Source of the DNA: DATFNV01 sp963827935
Lineage (GTDB): Bacteria; Planctomycetota; Planctomycetia; Gemmatales; Gemmataceae
Assembly: GCA_963827935.1 (NCBI GenBank)
Contig: CAWHCN010000017.1
Span: 434,001 to 498,000, forward strand
DNA length: 64,000 nucleotides
Direction: 5' to 3'
Positions 49,865 through 58,986 of the stretch are shown piece after piece. How positions within the stretch are numbered: position 1 is the first letter of the stretch; every line of letters begins with the position of its first letter. The position numbers and the translations under genes are program-made. Below the pieces are notes generated by a model. The model did not search any database and was not told the origin of the DNA. It saw only the letters and a list, made by a program, of their open reading frames with translations.

Positions 49865-51198
49865 GCGATGACCTCCTTGATCGGCTTGGCGGTCTTCTCG
49901 ACAATGCGGATGGGCCGGCCGACGTTCGAGGGATTCTGCTTGTCCGGGTCGATGCCGAGGGCGCGGGCCACGGTGGCGAGGAAGTCGGTGACGGCCACGG
50001 GGCGGTCGGCGACGGTCATGCCGTCGGGGCTGGTCTTGCCGATGGCCTGCCCGCCCTTGATGCCGCCGCCGGCCAGCACCGTGCTCCAGGCGTTGGGGAA
50101 GTGATCGCGGCCCTTCTGCGGGTTGATCTTCGGGGTGCGGCCGAATTCGCCCATCCAGACGATCAGCGTGCTGTCGAGCAGGCCGCGTTGCTCCAGGTCG
50201 GACATCAGCATCGCCCAGGCGGGATCGAGGGTGCCGCACAGCTTGCGGACGTTCTCGAAGTTGTCCTGGTGCGTGTCCCAGCCGACGGGGACCTCGGCAG
50301 TGTTGCCGAGGTTGACTTCGACGAAGGGCACGCCGCGTTCCACCAGCCGGCGGGCCAGCAGGCAGCCCTGGCCGAACAGGTTGCGGCCATAGGCGTCGCG
50401 CAGCTGGCCCGGCTCCTCTTGCAGGTCGAATGCCTTGGCGGCCTCGGTCCGCATCAGGCGGACGGCCCGGGCGTAGGCGGCCTGGTGGCTCAGCGGCGCG
50501 ATCCCGGGCCGGCTGCTGACGAAGTCGTTCGCCAGCGCGTGCATCAGGTCGATGCGGGAATCGGCCTGGGCCTTGCTCACCTCCGAGGGTGGTTGCAGGT
50601 CCTGCACCTTCAGCGCCTGGTCGTAGTTGTTCCCCTGGAAGAAGCCGAGGCTATCGCCGACCACCAGGGGGGCATATTGCGGCCCCAGGAAGCCCGAGCC
50701 GAAGGCGCCTGGGCTCAGGAAGCGGTAGGGGGCGATGCTGACGAAGTTCGGCAGGGCGCTGTCGTCGCTGCCCAGCTCCTTCGAGATCAGCGAGCCGATC
50801 GACGGGTACTGGATCGGCCCCAGCGGCCGGTAGCCGGTGCGCAGGAAGAAGGTGGCCCGCTGGTGATCGCCTTCCTTGGTGGCCATGGAGCGCACCAGGG
50901 CCATTTGCTTCATGTGCCGGGCGACCTTCGGCAGGTGCTCGCTGATCTTGATGCCGGGGACGCTGGTGGCGATCTCCTTGTAAGGGCCGCCGTTGGCGTG
51001 GCCGGGCTTGAGATCGAAGGTGTCCATCTGCGACGGTCCGCCGCTCATCCACAGCAGGATGCACGAGCGCTTGCGCTGCGGGTTATTGACGGTGTCGGCG
51101 GCCAGCGTTTCCAACCAGCCGGACATCGACGCACCCAGCACACCGGCCGTGGACAGACGCAGCCAGTCGCGGCGAGAGAGGGACGGAAGTTGGGTCAT
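49861..51198 (-). CDS. DUF1501 family protein
   Basis: A 445-residue exported protein. The N-terminus SRRDWLRLSTAGVLGASMSG is a twin-arginine-like signal. CILLWMSGGPSQMDTFDLKP is the DUF1501 signature, and the C-terminal part has LIVWMGEFGRTPKINPQKGR and DHFPNAWSTVLAGGGIKGGQ. The fold is alkaline-phosphatase/sulfatase-like. In planctomycetes it is nearly always encoded next to a DUF1549/DUF1553 protein, as here. ATG 51198 is chosen. The molecular function is unknown. Confidence 0.95.
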   Translation of the reverse strand: MTQLPSLSRRDWLRLSTAGVLGASMSGWLETLAADTVNNPQRKRSCILLWMSGGPSQMDTFDLKPGHANGGPYKEIATSVPGIKISEHLPKVARHMKQMALVRSMATKEGDHQRATFFLRTGYRPLGPIQYPSIGSLISKELGSDDSALPNFVSIAPYRFLSPGAFGSGFLGPQYAPLVVGDSLGFFQGNNYDQALKVQDLQPPSEVSKAQADSRIDLMHALANDFVSSRPGIAPLSHQAAYARAVRLMRTEAAKAFDLQEEPGQLRDAYGRNLFGQGCLLARRLVERGVPFVEVNLGNTAEVPVGWDTHQDNFENVRKLCGTLDPAWAMLMSDLEQRGLLDSTLIVWMGEFGRTPKINPQKGRDHFPNAWSTVLAGGGIKGGQAIGKTSPDGMTVADRPVAVTDFLATVARALGIDPDKQNPSNVGRPIRIVEKTAKPIKEVIA

Positions 51199-51213
51199 GG
51201 GAAAAGTCCTCCA

Positions 51214-51257
51214 TCGCCGCTTGCGGCTTCGCACGGGTGCGAAGCCGCAAGCGGCGA
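51214..51257. repeat. Perfect 21-bp palindrome between DUF1549/1553 and DUF1501 genes
   Basis: TCGCCGCTTGCGGCTTCGCA at the outer left and its exact complement on the right surround the loop GG. It lies within the operon spacer. Confidence 0.93.
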
Positions 51258-51267
51258 CCGGTTCGGT

Positions 51268-52850
51268 TTAGTGATTGAGTAGGAATTCGCTACTGTTCAA
51301 CAGCGCCCAGAACACATCAGCCAGCGCTTTCTTGCGGTCCTTGTTGGCCCCGCCGCTCTCCACGTACTTGACCAGCCGTTCTCGTTCCGCCGGGCGCGGC
51401 GTGCGCGACAGGCTGGCCAGGTACAGCGTTTCAACCTTGGCCCCGGTGTCGAGGAACGGCGCGTCGACCACGCTGGCCAGGGTCAGCCCTCGCTCCACGC
51501 TGGTGGCGTCGGCGACCAGCTTGCCGTTCATCAGGGCCAGGGCCTGCAGGATCGAGGTCGTCGCCTCGGTCCGCTTGTCCTGCGAGGCGAACTTGGCGAG
51601 GAACTCGGTGCGGGTCGAGGTGCCGCCGAAGAACGCCTCGTCGGCCCGTGCGGCTCGCGGAAACCGGTCGCCATCGACACGCTGTCGAACAGTTGCTCGG
51701 CCGTCATCCCCTTGACGGCCATGCGGCCAAACAGCCGCACCTCGTCCTGGCTGGGGTCGCTCTGAAGACTACTGAGCTGGTAGGTCTTGCTCAACACGAT
51801 GGCGCGGATCAGGTACTTCAGGTCGAAGCCGTGGTCCGCGAACTGCTTGGCCAACTCGGTCAGCAATTCGGGGTGGCTCGGCTCGGCCTTGGGGTCGCCG
51901 AGGTCGTCGACCGGATCGACGATGCCGATGCCGAAGAAGTGGGCCCACATGCGGTTGGCGGCGGCGCGGGCGAAGAAGGGGTTCTCCCTGGAAGTCACCC
52001 AGTCGGCAAAGGTGACGCGCGGGCCGACCTTGTATTTCCAGCGCGGCTCGGTGCCGTCCAGGAAGCTGGCCTGCACCACCTTGCTGGTGTTGGGGATGGC
52101 CATCTCGCGGCGGTCGGTCAGCTCGCGGACGAAGCCGTTGTTGTTGTCGCGCTGCAACCCGGCGAAGAAGGCAGCCGTTTCCCAGAACTGCTCCCGCGTC
52201 CACTTGGCGAACGGATGATCGTGGCACTGGGCGCATTCGAGCTTGACGCCCAGGAACAGCCGGGCCGTGGCCGCCGCCAATTCCTCCGGCTTCGACTCCT
52301 TGGCCATGAAGAAGGCCAGCGGGCTGGGGTCGGTCCGTTCGCCCGAACGAACGCGCTGGAAGTAATCCTGCCCGTCGCCGGCGATCGGGTACGTGAGCAG
52401 TTCGTGCACCATCTTGCTGTAGGGGACATTGTCGGCAAACTGCCGGCGCAGCCAGGCCTCGAAGGCGGGCATGAAGAAAATGAGCCGGCGGTTCTGCCCG
52501 TTGTTCTCCGGGACGAGCAGCGCCTCCCAGGCGTTGGTGAAATGGGTGACGTAGCCCGGCGAATCGAGCAGCCGTTCGACCCGCGGGCCCGCTTGTCCTG
52601 CGCCCGGTCGGCCAGGAAAGTGCGGACCTCGGCGACCGACGGAATGCGTCCGGCCAGGTCGAGCGTTAGGCGGCGCAGGAATTCGGCATCGTCGGCCGGG
52701 GGCGCCGGCGTCACCTTTTCGCTGTTCCAGGCGCTGGGCGATGAACTTGTCGATGGTGTCCGACAGGGCACGGGGGTCGGTTGGCGGGGCCGCCAGTGCG
52801 GGCAGCGCCAGCAGCAGGCACGCCAAGGCGGCGAAGGGATAACGGATCAT
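51268..52850 (-). CDS. DUF1549/DUF1553 protein (about three frameshifts)
   Basis: Signal peptide MIRYPFAALACLLLALPALA. Joined, the DUF1549 part reads EFLRRLTLDLAGRIPSVAEV, then RVERLLDSPGYVTHFTNAWE and VKLECAQCHDHPFAKWTREQ, where CxxCH resembles the haem or metal-binding motif of this family. The DUF1553 part has NPFFARAAANRMWAHFFGIG, HPELLTELAKQFADHGFDLK and, after a shift near 51655, TSILQALALMNGKL and ALLNSSEFLLNH at 51268. Other shifts lie near 52725 and 52590. The family always accompanies DUF1501 in planctomycetes; its substrate is not known. Confidence 0.9.
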
Positions 52851-52869
52851 GAGAGTATTTTCCTCCTCC

Positions 52870-52933
52870 GTTTAGCGGCGGATCGAAGATCCGCGCGTTG
52901 AATAACGCGCGGATCTTCGATCCGCCGCTAAAC
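52870..52933. repeat. Perfect 30-bp palindrome ending GTTTAGCGGC/GCCGCTAAAC
   Basis: The arms 52870-52899 and 52904-52933 are exact complements with the loop GAAT. It lies five bases after the stop of the M56-WD40 gene and 20 bases before the start of the DUF1549/1553 gene, in a terminator position. Confidence 0.94.
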
Positions 52934-52938
52934 GGCAA

Positions 52939-55900
52939 TCATCGCAACGTCCACAACTTCACTGTCTCATCCTTGCTCGTCGTCGCCAGGGTCCGGCCAT
53001 CCGGGCTGAACGTGATCCCCACCACCACCCCCCGATGTCCCTGGCACTCGCTGCGTTCGGCCCAGGTTGCGGTGTCCCAGAGGCGCACGGCCAGGTTGGC
53101 CCGCTCGTCGCCGTTCGCCTCGTCGATGGCATAGCCGGCCGCCAGCGTCTTGCCGTCCGGGGCAAAGGCCAGCGATCGCACGATACCGGATACGCTGAAC
53201 GCTTTCACCTCCGCCAGCGTGGCCGTGTCCCAGATGCGGAAAGACCCGTCGCCGTAGGCCGAAACCAGCGTCTTGCCATCGGGAGCGAAGGCGACGGCGG
53301 TGACCGGTTGCGGCGGACCGGCCAACTTCCCCTTCAGCTTGCCGGCAGACAGGTCGAAGAGCTTGACCTGCCGCGGCGTAAATCCCTTGGCATCGCCGCC
53401 GGACACTGCCAGCAGCCGGCCGTCCGGCGATAGCGCGACCGCGTTGATCGGGAACGGTTGCGGCGTGAAGGCGGCGATCTCCTTGCCGCTGCCCGTCTCC
53501 CAGGCCCGGACCCGGTCGTCCTCGGCGACGGCGACCACCGTCTTGCCGTCGGCGGAGAGGGCGACTTTGCGGATGCCGGCGGTGTGCCCTTTCAGGGTCA
53601 GTCGTTCGCGCCGCTCGGCCAAGTCCCAGATTTTGACGGTGCGATCGCTGCTGCCGGTGACCAAAGTCTTGCCGTCGGCGGAGACGGTGCCGCAGGTGAC
53701 GGCGGCGGCGTGGCCGGTCAGCACCGCCTCGGCCGGCGTCGGCGCCACGTCCCACAGGTTGACTTCTCCCTCGCGTCCGACGAAGCCGCCGCCGCTGACC
53801 AGGATGTTGCCGTCCGGCGAGAAGGCGACGCACTCGACCCACTGCCGGTGGCCGTGCAGCGAGGCCCGCTCCTGCCCGCTGGCCAGGTCCCACAGTTTGA
53901 CTTCGCCCAGCGTGGTGGTGATGCCGCCGCTGGTGGCCAGCGTCTTGCCGTCCGGCGACAGGTCCATGCCGAGCACGCCGCCGCGGAAGGCCGTCAGTGC
54001 GGCCTTCTCCTTGAATGTGGCTACGTCCCAGAGCTTGACCTCGCCGGGGCCGATCTGCCCGCCGGGCCGCTTGCAGGTGATCAGCGTCTTGCCATCGCGG
54101 CTGAACAGGACCTTGTTGGCACCCCCTTCATGAGCGGTGAACGAGGCCCGCTCCTTCCACGTGGCGGTGTCCCAGAGCTTGACCAGGCCGTCGAAGCCGG
54201 CCGTCGCCAGCGTCTTGCCGTCGGCAGTGAAGGCGACCGAGCGGACGGCATCGGTGTGCCCCGCCAGGGTGCGCAGCTCGCGGCCACTGGCCGGGTCCCA
54301 GACGCGGGCCGTGTTGTCCCAGGCGCCGGTCACCAGCACCTTGCCGTCCGGCGAAAAGGCCAGGTGGAACACTAGGGCGGTGTGCCCCTTGAGCGTCAGC
54401 TTCTCCTTGCCGCTGGCCACGTCCCAGAGCTTGACCTCACCCGGGGTCTCATTCTCGTTGTACTCGCCTGTGCAGGAAGCCAGCGTCCGGCCGTCCGGGC
54501 TGAAGGCGACCGACCAGACGCGCTGGCTGTGGCCTGCGAGGGTCGCGCGCGGCTTGCCGGCGGCCACGTCCCAGAGGCGGATGGTGCGGTCCGAGCAGCC
54601 CAGGGCCAGCGTCTTGCCGTCGGGGGAGAAGGCGGCGCCGTTGATGGCCGTCGGCAGCCGTGGCACCGCCACCCGGGTCCGCAACGCGCCGGCTCGCCAG
54701 AGGCGGACGGTCTTGTCGTCGCCGCCGGTGACCAGCGTCTTGCCGTCGGGCGAGAAGGTGCTGAACAGCACGCTCCCCTTGTGCCCGTGCAGCGTGACCA
54801 GCGGCTCGACCCGCGGGATCGCCGGGCTCCAGAGGCGGACGATCTTGTCGACGGTCAGCAGCTGCCGGCCATTCGGGGCGGCCGCGATTGCCACAAGCGG
54901 CCCCTCCTCGGCCTGGGCCCGCATCGAGAAGATCGGCGCCGCCCGCCCGTCGCGTTCCCAGCCGACGAGCATACCGGCCTGGGTGCCGGCGTAGATCGCC
55001 TTGCCGGTCGGAGCGAAGGCCAGGGTCAGGATGTCGGCGTTGGCGCCCTGAAGCTGGGCCCGCAGCTCGCCGTTGACCGGGTTCCAGAGATTGACCAGGC
55101 GGTCATCGCCGGCGCTGGCGAGCGCCTTGCCGTCCGGGCTGAAGGCGAGGGCGTGGATCGTCTCCTTGTGATTGCGCAGCTTGCTCCGTTCCTTGTACGA
55201 CGGCACATCCCAGAGCCGCACGATGCGGTCGGCGCCGGCGCTGGCCAGCATGGTGCCGTCGGGGCTGAAGGCCAGGGCGCGAACGCCGGCGCTGTGCCCC
55301 TTGAGCAGCACCTTCTCCTTGGCACTGGCCACGTCCCAGATACGAATACTCTTGTCGTAGCCGGCTGAGGCCAGCGTCTGTCCATCGGGGGCAAAGGCGA
55401 TGGCGTAAATCTGGTTGGTGTGCCCCTTCAGCACGGCCTTCTCCTCGCCGCTGGCGGTATCCCAGAGGCGGACCGTCCAGTCGTAGCTAGCGGTGGCGAT
55501 GAGGCGGCCATCGGGCGAAAAGGCCAGGGCATCCACCACGTCGTCGTGGCCCCGGAGAGTGACTTTCACCTTTCCGCCGGCCGTCTCGTGCAGCCGGACC
55601 AATTTATCGTCGGTGGCGACGGCGACGACGGTGCCGTCGGGCGAATAGACGGCGGCCAGCACTTCGCCGGTCACCCCGGGCAGCGGGTTGGGCGACTCGA
55701 ACACCGGCGGCGGCTCCGGAGCAGCGGGAATCGCCACGGGCGCCTCGGCGGCGGCCGGCTTGGACGCTTCATCGGCTGCCGGCACCCCCGATTCGGCCGG
55801 CCCGGGGAACCACGGCAACAGCAGGAACGCCAGCAGGATCAGCCCGCACCGTCCTGGGCCGGACAGCGACCGCGGCGTGCTGCCGCGCAGGATCGTTGTC

Positions 55901-56967
55901 AGCCGACGCTTGATGATGTGAACCTGCCCCATGCCGCTCGCCATCGGCGGCAGGGCCGGCTGCTCTTCGGCCAGAAAATCCACGGTTTCCAGGATGGCGT
56001 GGGCATACGAGCGTGCCGCCGACGGCAATTCGCCGACGACCCAGGCATCGCAGCATTCTTCCTCGGCCGCCTGCAACTCGCGCCGCGCCCACCAGACGAC
56101 CGGCAGCCACCAGTACAGCCCCAGGACCACGACTTCCAGCCAGCGGACCCAGTGATCGCGCCGGCGGACATGGGCCAATTCGTGGGCCAGCAGCGTCAAC
56201 CGCCCTTCATCGTTAAGCCGGGCCAGCAGGCGCATCGGGAAGAACAGATGGGCCCTGAAACGGGGCGCCCAGACCAGCGGCGCCAGCGAGCCGGGCACCA
56301 GCCAGACGCGCGGACAGCGGCGCAGGCCCATGCCCCGGGCCAGGCGATTCGCCTCGGCGTTCAGCCAGCGCGGCGCCGGCGTGGCGTGCAGCAGCAGCAA
56401 GGCAAAGCGGCGCATGCGCACCGCGGCCAGGACGAACCAGCCGGCGGCGCCGGCCAACCACACCCCGCAGGCGACGCGCAGCCATTGGCCGTAGTCCCAC
56501 CGCTGGACAACCGGCGCCGGAGCGGCCGGCACCGGCTTCACCGCGTCCGGTGCCCCGAGGACGAGGTTCGCTTCGAGGGGCGGACCGAGTTCCACGGGGG
56601 GAGCCGGGTCGGCTGGCTCGGGCCCCGCGAACAGGTCCTTGTCCTCCACCTGGCCAGCCAGTTCCTTGTCCCTGAGCGGATCCTTCATTGACTCGGGCGG
56701 CGGCAAGGGGGGCGGCGGCACGAAGGCCACGTTCGCCATCACCGGCGGCGCCGGCTCGGCGGGCAGCGCTGCGGGCTCCGCCTCGACCTTCCAGGGAAGC
56801 ACAGGCAAGGTAACCAGCGGCGGGGTGACCAGCTTCAGCAGCACCAGGAGCCAGAGCCCGTGGCGCAGCGCGGGCTTGCGCCATACCCGACCCACGACGG
56901 CCGCCATCACCGCCAGCGCAGCCGCCATGGCCGCATTGGCAAGGCCGATGCCGAGGAACGTACTCAC
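52939..56967 (-). CDS. BlaR1-type M56 metalloprotease fused to 21 WD40 repeats
   Basis: A 1,342-residue membrane protein. Helices at about 5-24 and 36-55 precede a Pro-rich loop and another helix pair; the zinc motif HELAH lies in LLAHELAHVRRRDHW (near residue 265), with the downstream Glu in AAEEECCDAWVVGEL. After a membrane helix (CGLILLAFLLLPWF) and a Pro/Ala linker come 21 WD40 repeats (FSPDG...VRLWD), enough for three seven-bladed propellers. BlaR1 relatives sense a signal outside and cleave the BlaI repressor inside; here the penicillin-binding sensor is replaced by WD40 propellers. It follows the BlaI gene by 12 bases. The 4-kb frame is intact. Confidence 0.93.
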   Translation of the reverse strand: MSTFLGIGLANAAMAAALAVMAAVVGRVWRKPALRHGLWLLVLLKLVTPPLVTLPVLPWKVEAEPAALPAEPAPPVMANVAFVPPPPLPPPESMKDPLRDKELAGQVEDKDLFAGPEPADPAPPVELGPPLEANLVLGAPDAVKPVPAAPAPVVQRWDYGQWLRVACGVWLAGAAGWFVLAAVRMRRFALLLLHATPAPRWLNAEANRLARGMGLRRCPRVWLVPGSLAPLVWAPRFRAHLFFPMRLLARLNDEGRLTLLAHELAHVRRRDHWVRWLEVVVLGLYWWLPVVWWARRELQAAEEECCDAWVVGELPSAARSYAHAILETVDFLAEEQPALPPMASGMGQVHIIKRRLTTILRGSTPRSLSGPGRCGLILLAFLLLPWFPGPAESGVPAADEASKPAAAEAPVAIPAAPEPPPVFESPNPLPGVTGEVLAAVYSPDGTVVAVATDDKLVRLHETAGGKVKVTLRGHDDVVDALAFSPDGRLIATASYDWTVRLWDTASGEEKAVLKGHTNQIYAIAFAPDGQTLASAGYDKSIRIWDVASAKEKVLLKGHSAGVRALAFSPDGTMLASAGADRIVRLWDVPSYKERSKLRNHKETIHALAFSPDGKALASAGDDRLVNLWNPVNGELRAQLQGANADILTLAFAPTGKAIYAGTQAGMLVGWERDGRAAPIFSMRAQAEEGPLVAIAAAPNGRQLLTVDKIVRLWSPAIPRVEPLVTLHGHKGSVLFSTFSPDGKTLVTGGDDKTVRLWRAGALRTRVAVPRLPTAINGAAFSPDGKTLALGCSDRTIRLWDVAAGKPRATLAGHSQRVWSVAFSPDGRTLASCTGEYNENETPGEVKLWDVASGKEKLTLKGHTALVFHLAFSPDGKVLVTGAWDNTARVWDPASGRELRTLAGHTDAVRSVAFTADGKTLATAGFDGLVKLWDTATWKERASFTAHEGGANKVLFSRDGKTLITCKRPGGQIGPGEVKLWDVATFKEKAALTAFRGGVLGMDLSPDGKTLATSGGITTTLGEVKLWDLASGQERASLHGHRQWVECVAFSPDGNILVSGGGFVGREGEVNLWDVAPTPAEAVLTGHAAAVTCGTVSADGKTLVTGSSDRTVKIWDLAERRERLTLKGHTAGIRKVALSADGKTVVAVAEDDRVRAWETGSGKEIAAFTPQPFPINAVALSPDGRLLAVSGGDAKGFTPRQVKLFDLSAGKLKGKLAGPPQPVTAVAFAPDGKTLVSAYGDGSFRIWDTATLAEVKAFSVSGIVRSLAFAPDGKTLAAGYAIDEANGDERANLAVRLWDTATWAERSECQGHRGVVVGITFSPDGRTLATTSKDETVKLWTLR

Positions 56968-56979
56968 GGTCGGATCCTC

Positions 56980-57387
56980 TCAAGGCCGCGCCGCGTTCGG
57001 TCCGGGCTTGGGGCACCGGTCCTCCAGATGCGCGCGCAGCTCTTGCCTGTCCTGTGGGCTCAGGCTTTCCACCGAAAGCAGATGGGTCAAGAGGGGTGTG
57101 AGCGACCCCCCACAGAGACGTTCGGCGACGGCCCGCAGCCGTCGGCCAATCAGGGTGGCGCGATCGAGGGTGGCCAGGAAGACGTGCGGCCAGGGGGCAC
57201 GATCGCGCTGGACACAGCCCTTCGCTTCGAGCCGTTCCAGCAGCTTCTGCACCGTGGCGTACTGCGCCACCGATCCCCCGGGATACAGGGCCTCGGTGAG
57301 CTGCCGGATCGTCGCTGACCCGCGCCCCCAGAGCCCCTGCAACACCGCCAGTTCGGCGTCGGTCACATCGTGGCCGGTCTGGTCCAT
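56980..57387 (-). CDS. BlaI/MecI/CopY family transcriptional repressor
   Basis: A 135-residue winged-helix repressor: VTDAELAVLQGLWGRGSATI, the recognition helix YATVQKLLERLEAKGCV, and a C-terminal dimerisation region. It would repress its own operon and be inactivated by proteolysis through the M56 protein encoded immediately downstream. Family members carry a cleavage site near residue 100; SLTPLLTHLLSVESLS lies in that position. Confidence 0.92.
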   Translation of the reverse strand: MDQTGHDVTDAELAVLQGLWGRGSATIRQLTEALYPGGSVAQYATVQKLLERLEAKGCVQRDRAPWPHVFLATLDRATLIGRRLRAVAERLCGGSLTPLLTHLLSVESLSPQDRQELRAHLEDRCPKPGPNAARP

Positions 57388-57428
57388 CGGACCCGTCCCC
57401 CCCGTAGCCCCGATCAGTATGACCTCCG

Positions 57429-57457
57429 AGATTAAGACGGCGTGTCTGAGTTGTCAA
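57429..57457 (-). promoter_or_regulatory. Promoter of the blaI-M56 operon
   Basis: On the minus strand, a perfect TTGACA (57452-57457), a 17-base spacer and TAATCT (57429-57434). Directly upstream, two TACA motifs (57469-57472 and 57476-57479) lie in an AT-rich stretch; BlaI-type repressors bind TACA/TGTA half sites, so these may be part of an operator. Confidence 0.7.
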
Positions 57458-57582
57458 GAACATTTTGGTACATTTTACAATCGCGGCGCGTTCATTCCAC
57501 CAGCCGTGAGCGCTAGCGAGCGGCCCACCCGCAACGTATGCTTGTCCTTTGCCGGCTCTCTTCCCCGTCGAGCGGAGGCCCC

Positions 57583-58730
57583 ATGGCCGTCTCGTCACTC
57601 ACGATTCTTGGCGGCGGCAATACCGCGTTCGCCGTCGCAGCCAACCTCACGCTCGCGGGGTTCGAGGTCACGCTGTGCGAGCTGCCGGCCTTTCGCCACA
57701 CGGTGCAGTCGCTGCTCGACTCCCGGCAGATCGCGCTGGACGGCGTCGCCTACCGCGATACGGCCCGCCTTGCGAGTGTCACCACCGACTTCGCGGAGGC
57801 ACTGGCCGGCAACGACCTCGTATTGCTGATTGTTCCCGCCTACGCCCATCGCCCGTTTGCCGAGGCCTGCGCTCCGCACCTCCGCCGCGGCCAGACGGTG
57901 GTCCTCATGCCCGGCACGCTGGGCAGCCTCGAATTCGCCCGGCTGGTGCGCGAGCGCCGCGGCCCGGAGCTGTTGACAGGGGCGGACGGCCTGGTGATCG
58001 CGGAGACCGACACCGCGCCCTACGTCTGCCGGAAGACCGGCCCGGCCTCCGCCCACATCTGGGGAGTGGTCAGCGGGCTTGGCGTCGGCGTCTTTCCCGC
58101 CACCCGGACCGAACCGGCCTGTTCGCTTCTGAACGACCTGTTTGCCGGCGTGCGGCCTTATCCCAATGTGCTGGCCGCGGGGCTGGCGGCGATGAATCCG
58201 GTGGTCCACCCCGCCGGCGTGCTCCTCAACGCCGGCCGGATCGAGCGGTCGCGCGGCGAGTTTTACTTCTACGAGGAGGGGGTGACGGCGGGGGTCTGTC
58301 AGGTCATCTATGCCGTGGACCGGGAGCGTCGGGCCATCGCCGCCTCCCTGGGCCTGGCGCTGGCACCGGTGGACCAGGCCTTTCACCAGGCCGGCTTCGG
58401 TCCGCAAGGCGACCTGTGGGCTACCATCAACGGCAGCCGGATGCTCACCCAGCTCCGCGCCCGGGCTCCCTGGAAACACGTTGGCTGACGGAAGACGTGC
58501 CCTACGGTCTGGGTGCCTGGGTCAACCTGGGGGGACAGTTCGGGGTGGGCACGCCGATCATGCGCTCCCTCATCCACCTGGCGTCGGCGGTCCTGGGTAT
58601 CGACCTGTGGAAGTCGGCGCGGACGACGGCGGACCTGGGCCTCTCAGGAATGAGCAAGGAGGAGTTGCTGGGGTACGTGGCGGGGAGTTCGACGGCCGCC
58701 GCGGCAGAAGCAGTACCGCGGCGGCCGTGA
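57583..58730 (+). CDS. NAD/NADP octopine/nopaline dehydrogenase-like protein (one frameshift)
   Basis: A protein of about 382 residues. The ATG at 57583 has GGAGG upstream. The Rossmann motif LTILGGGNTAFAVAANLTLA lies at residues 6-25; the C-terminal opine dehydrogenase domain has AGLAAMNPVVHPAGVLLNAG and FYFYEEGVTAGVCQVIYAVD. One base is missing near 58462; restoring it gives QLRAPGSLETRWLTEDVPYG, continuing to AVPRRP at 58730. Relatives reduce imines of amino acids and keto acids; the substrate here is unknown. Confidence 0.85.
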
Positions 58731-58917
58731 ATCGGCCGAACTGCCTCGGCGGCGAGGTCCCCCGCCCTGCCGCGACGGATGGGTTGGCATGATCCGCGCG
58801 GCCGACCGGGAGCGACCCGCCGTCGAGTGCCGCCTGGAGGCGGCGCTGGAACTCTACCCGACGACACCCCGCTGTCAATGCGTCCCCGGTGGCTCCGCCT
58901 TGAGAACCCGGGCAAGG

Positions 58918-58938
58918 AGAACCGGCCGCACCGGTTCT
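58918..58938. repeat. Small hairpin AGAACCGG-ccgca-CCGGTTCT
   Basis: A perfect 8-bp stem in the 256-base spacer between the convergent opine-dehydrogenase-like and pseudokinase genes. It may help to end transcription there; nothing else recognisable lies in that spacer. Confidence 0.55.
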
Positions 58939-58986
58939 GAGCGGCTTGCGGCCTACCGAGATTTTGCCGTCAACCTGTACAGCACC

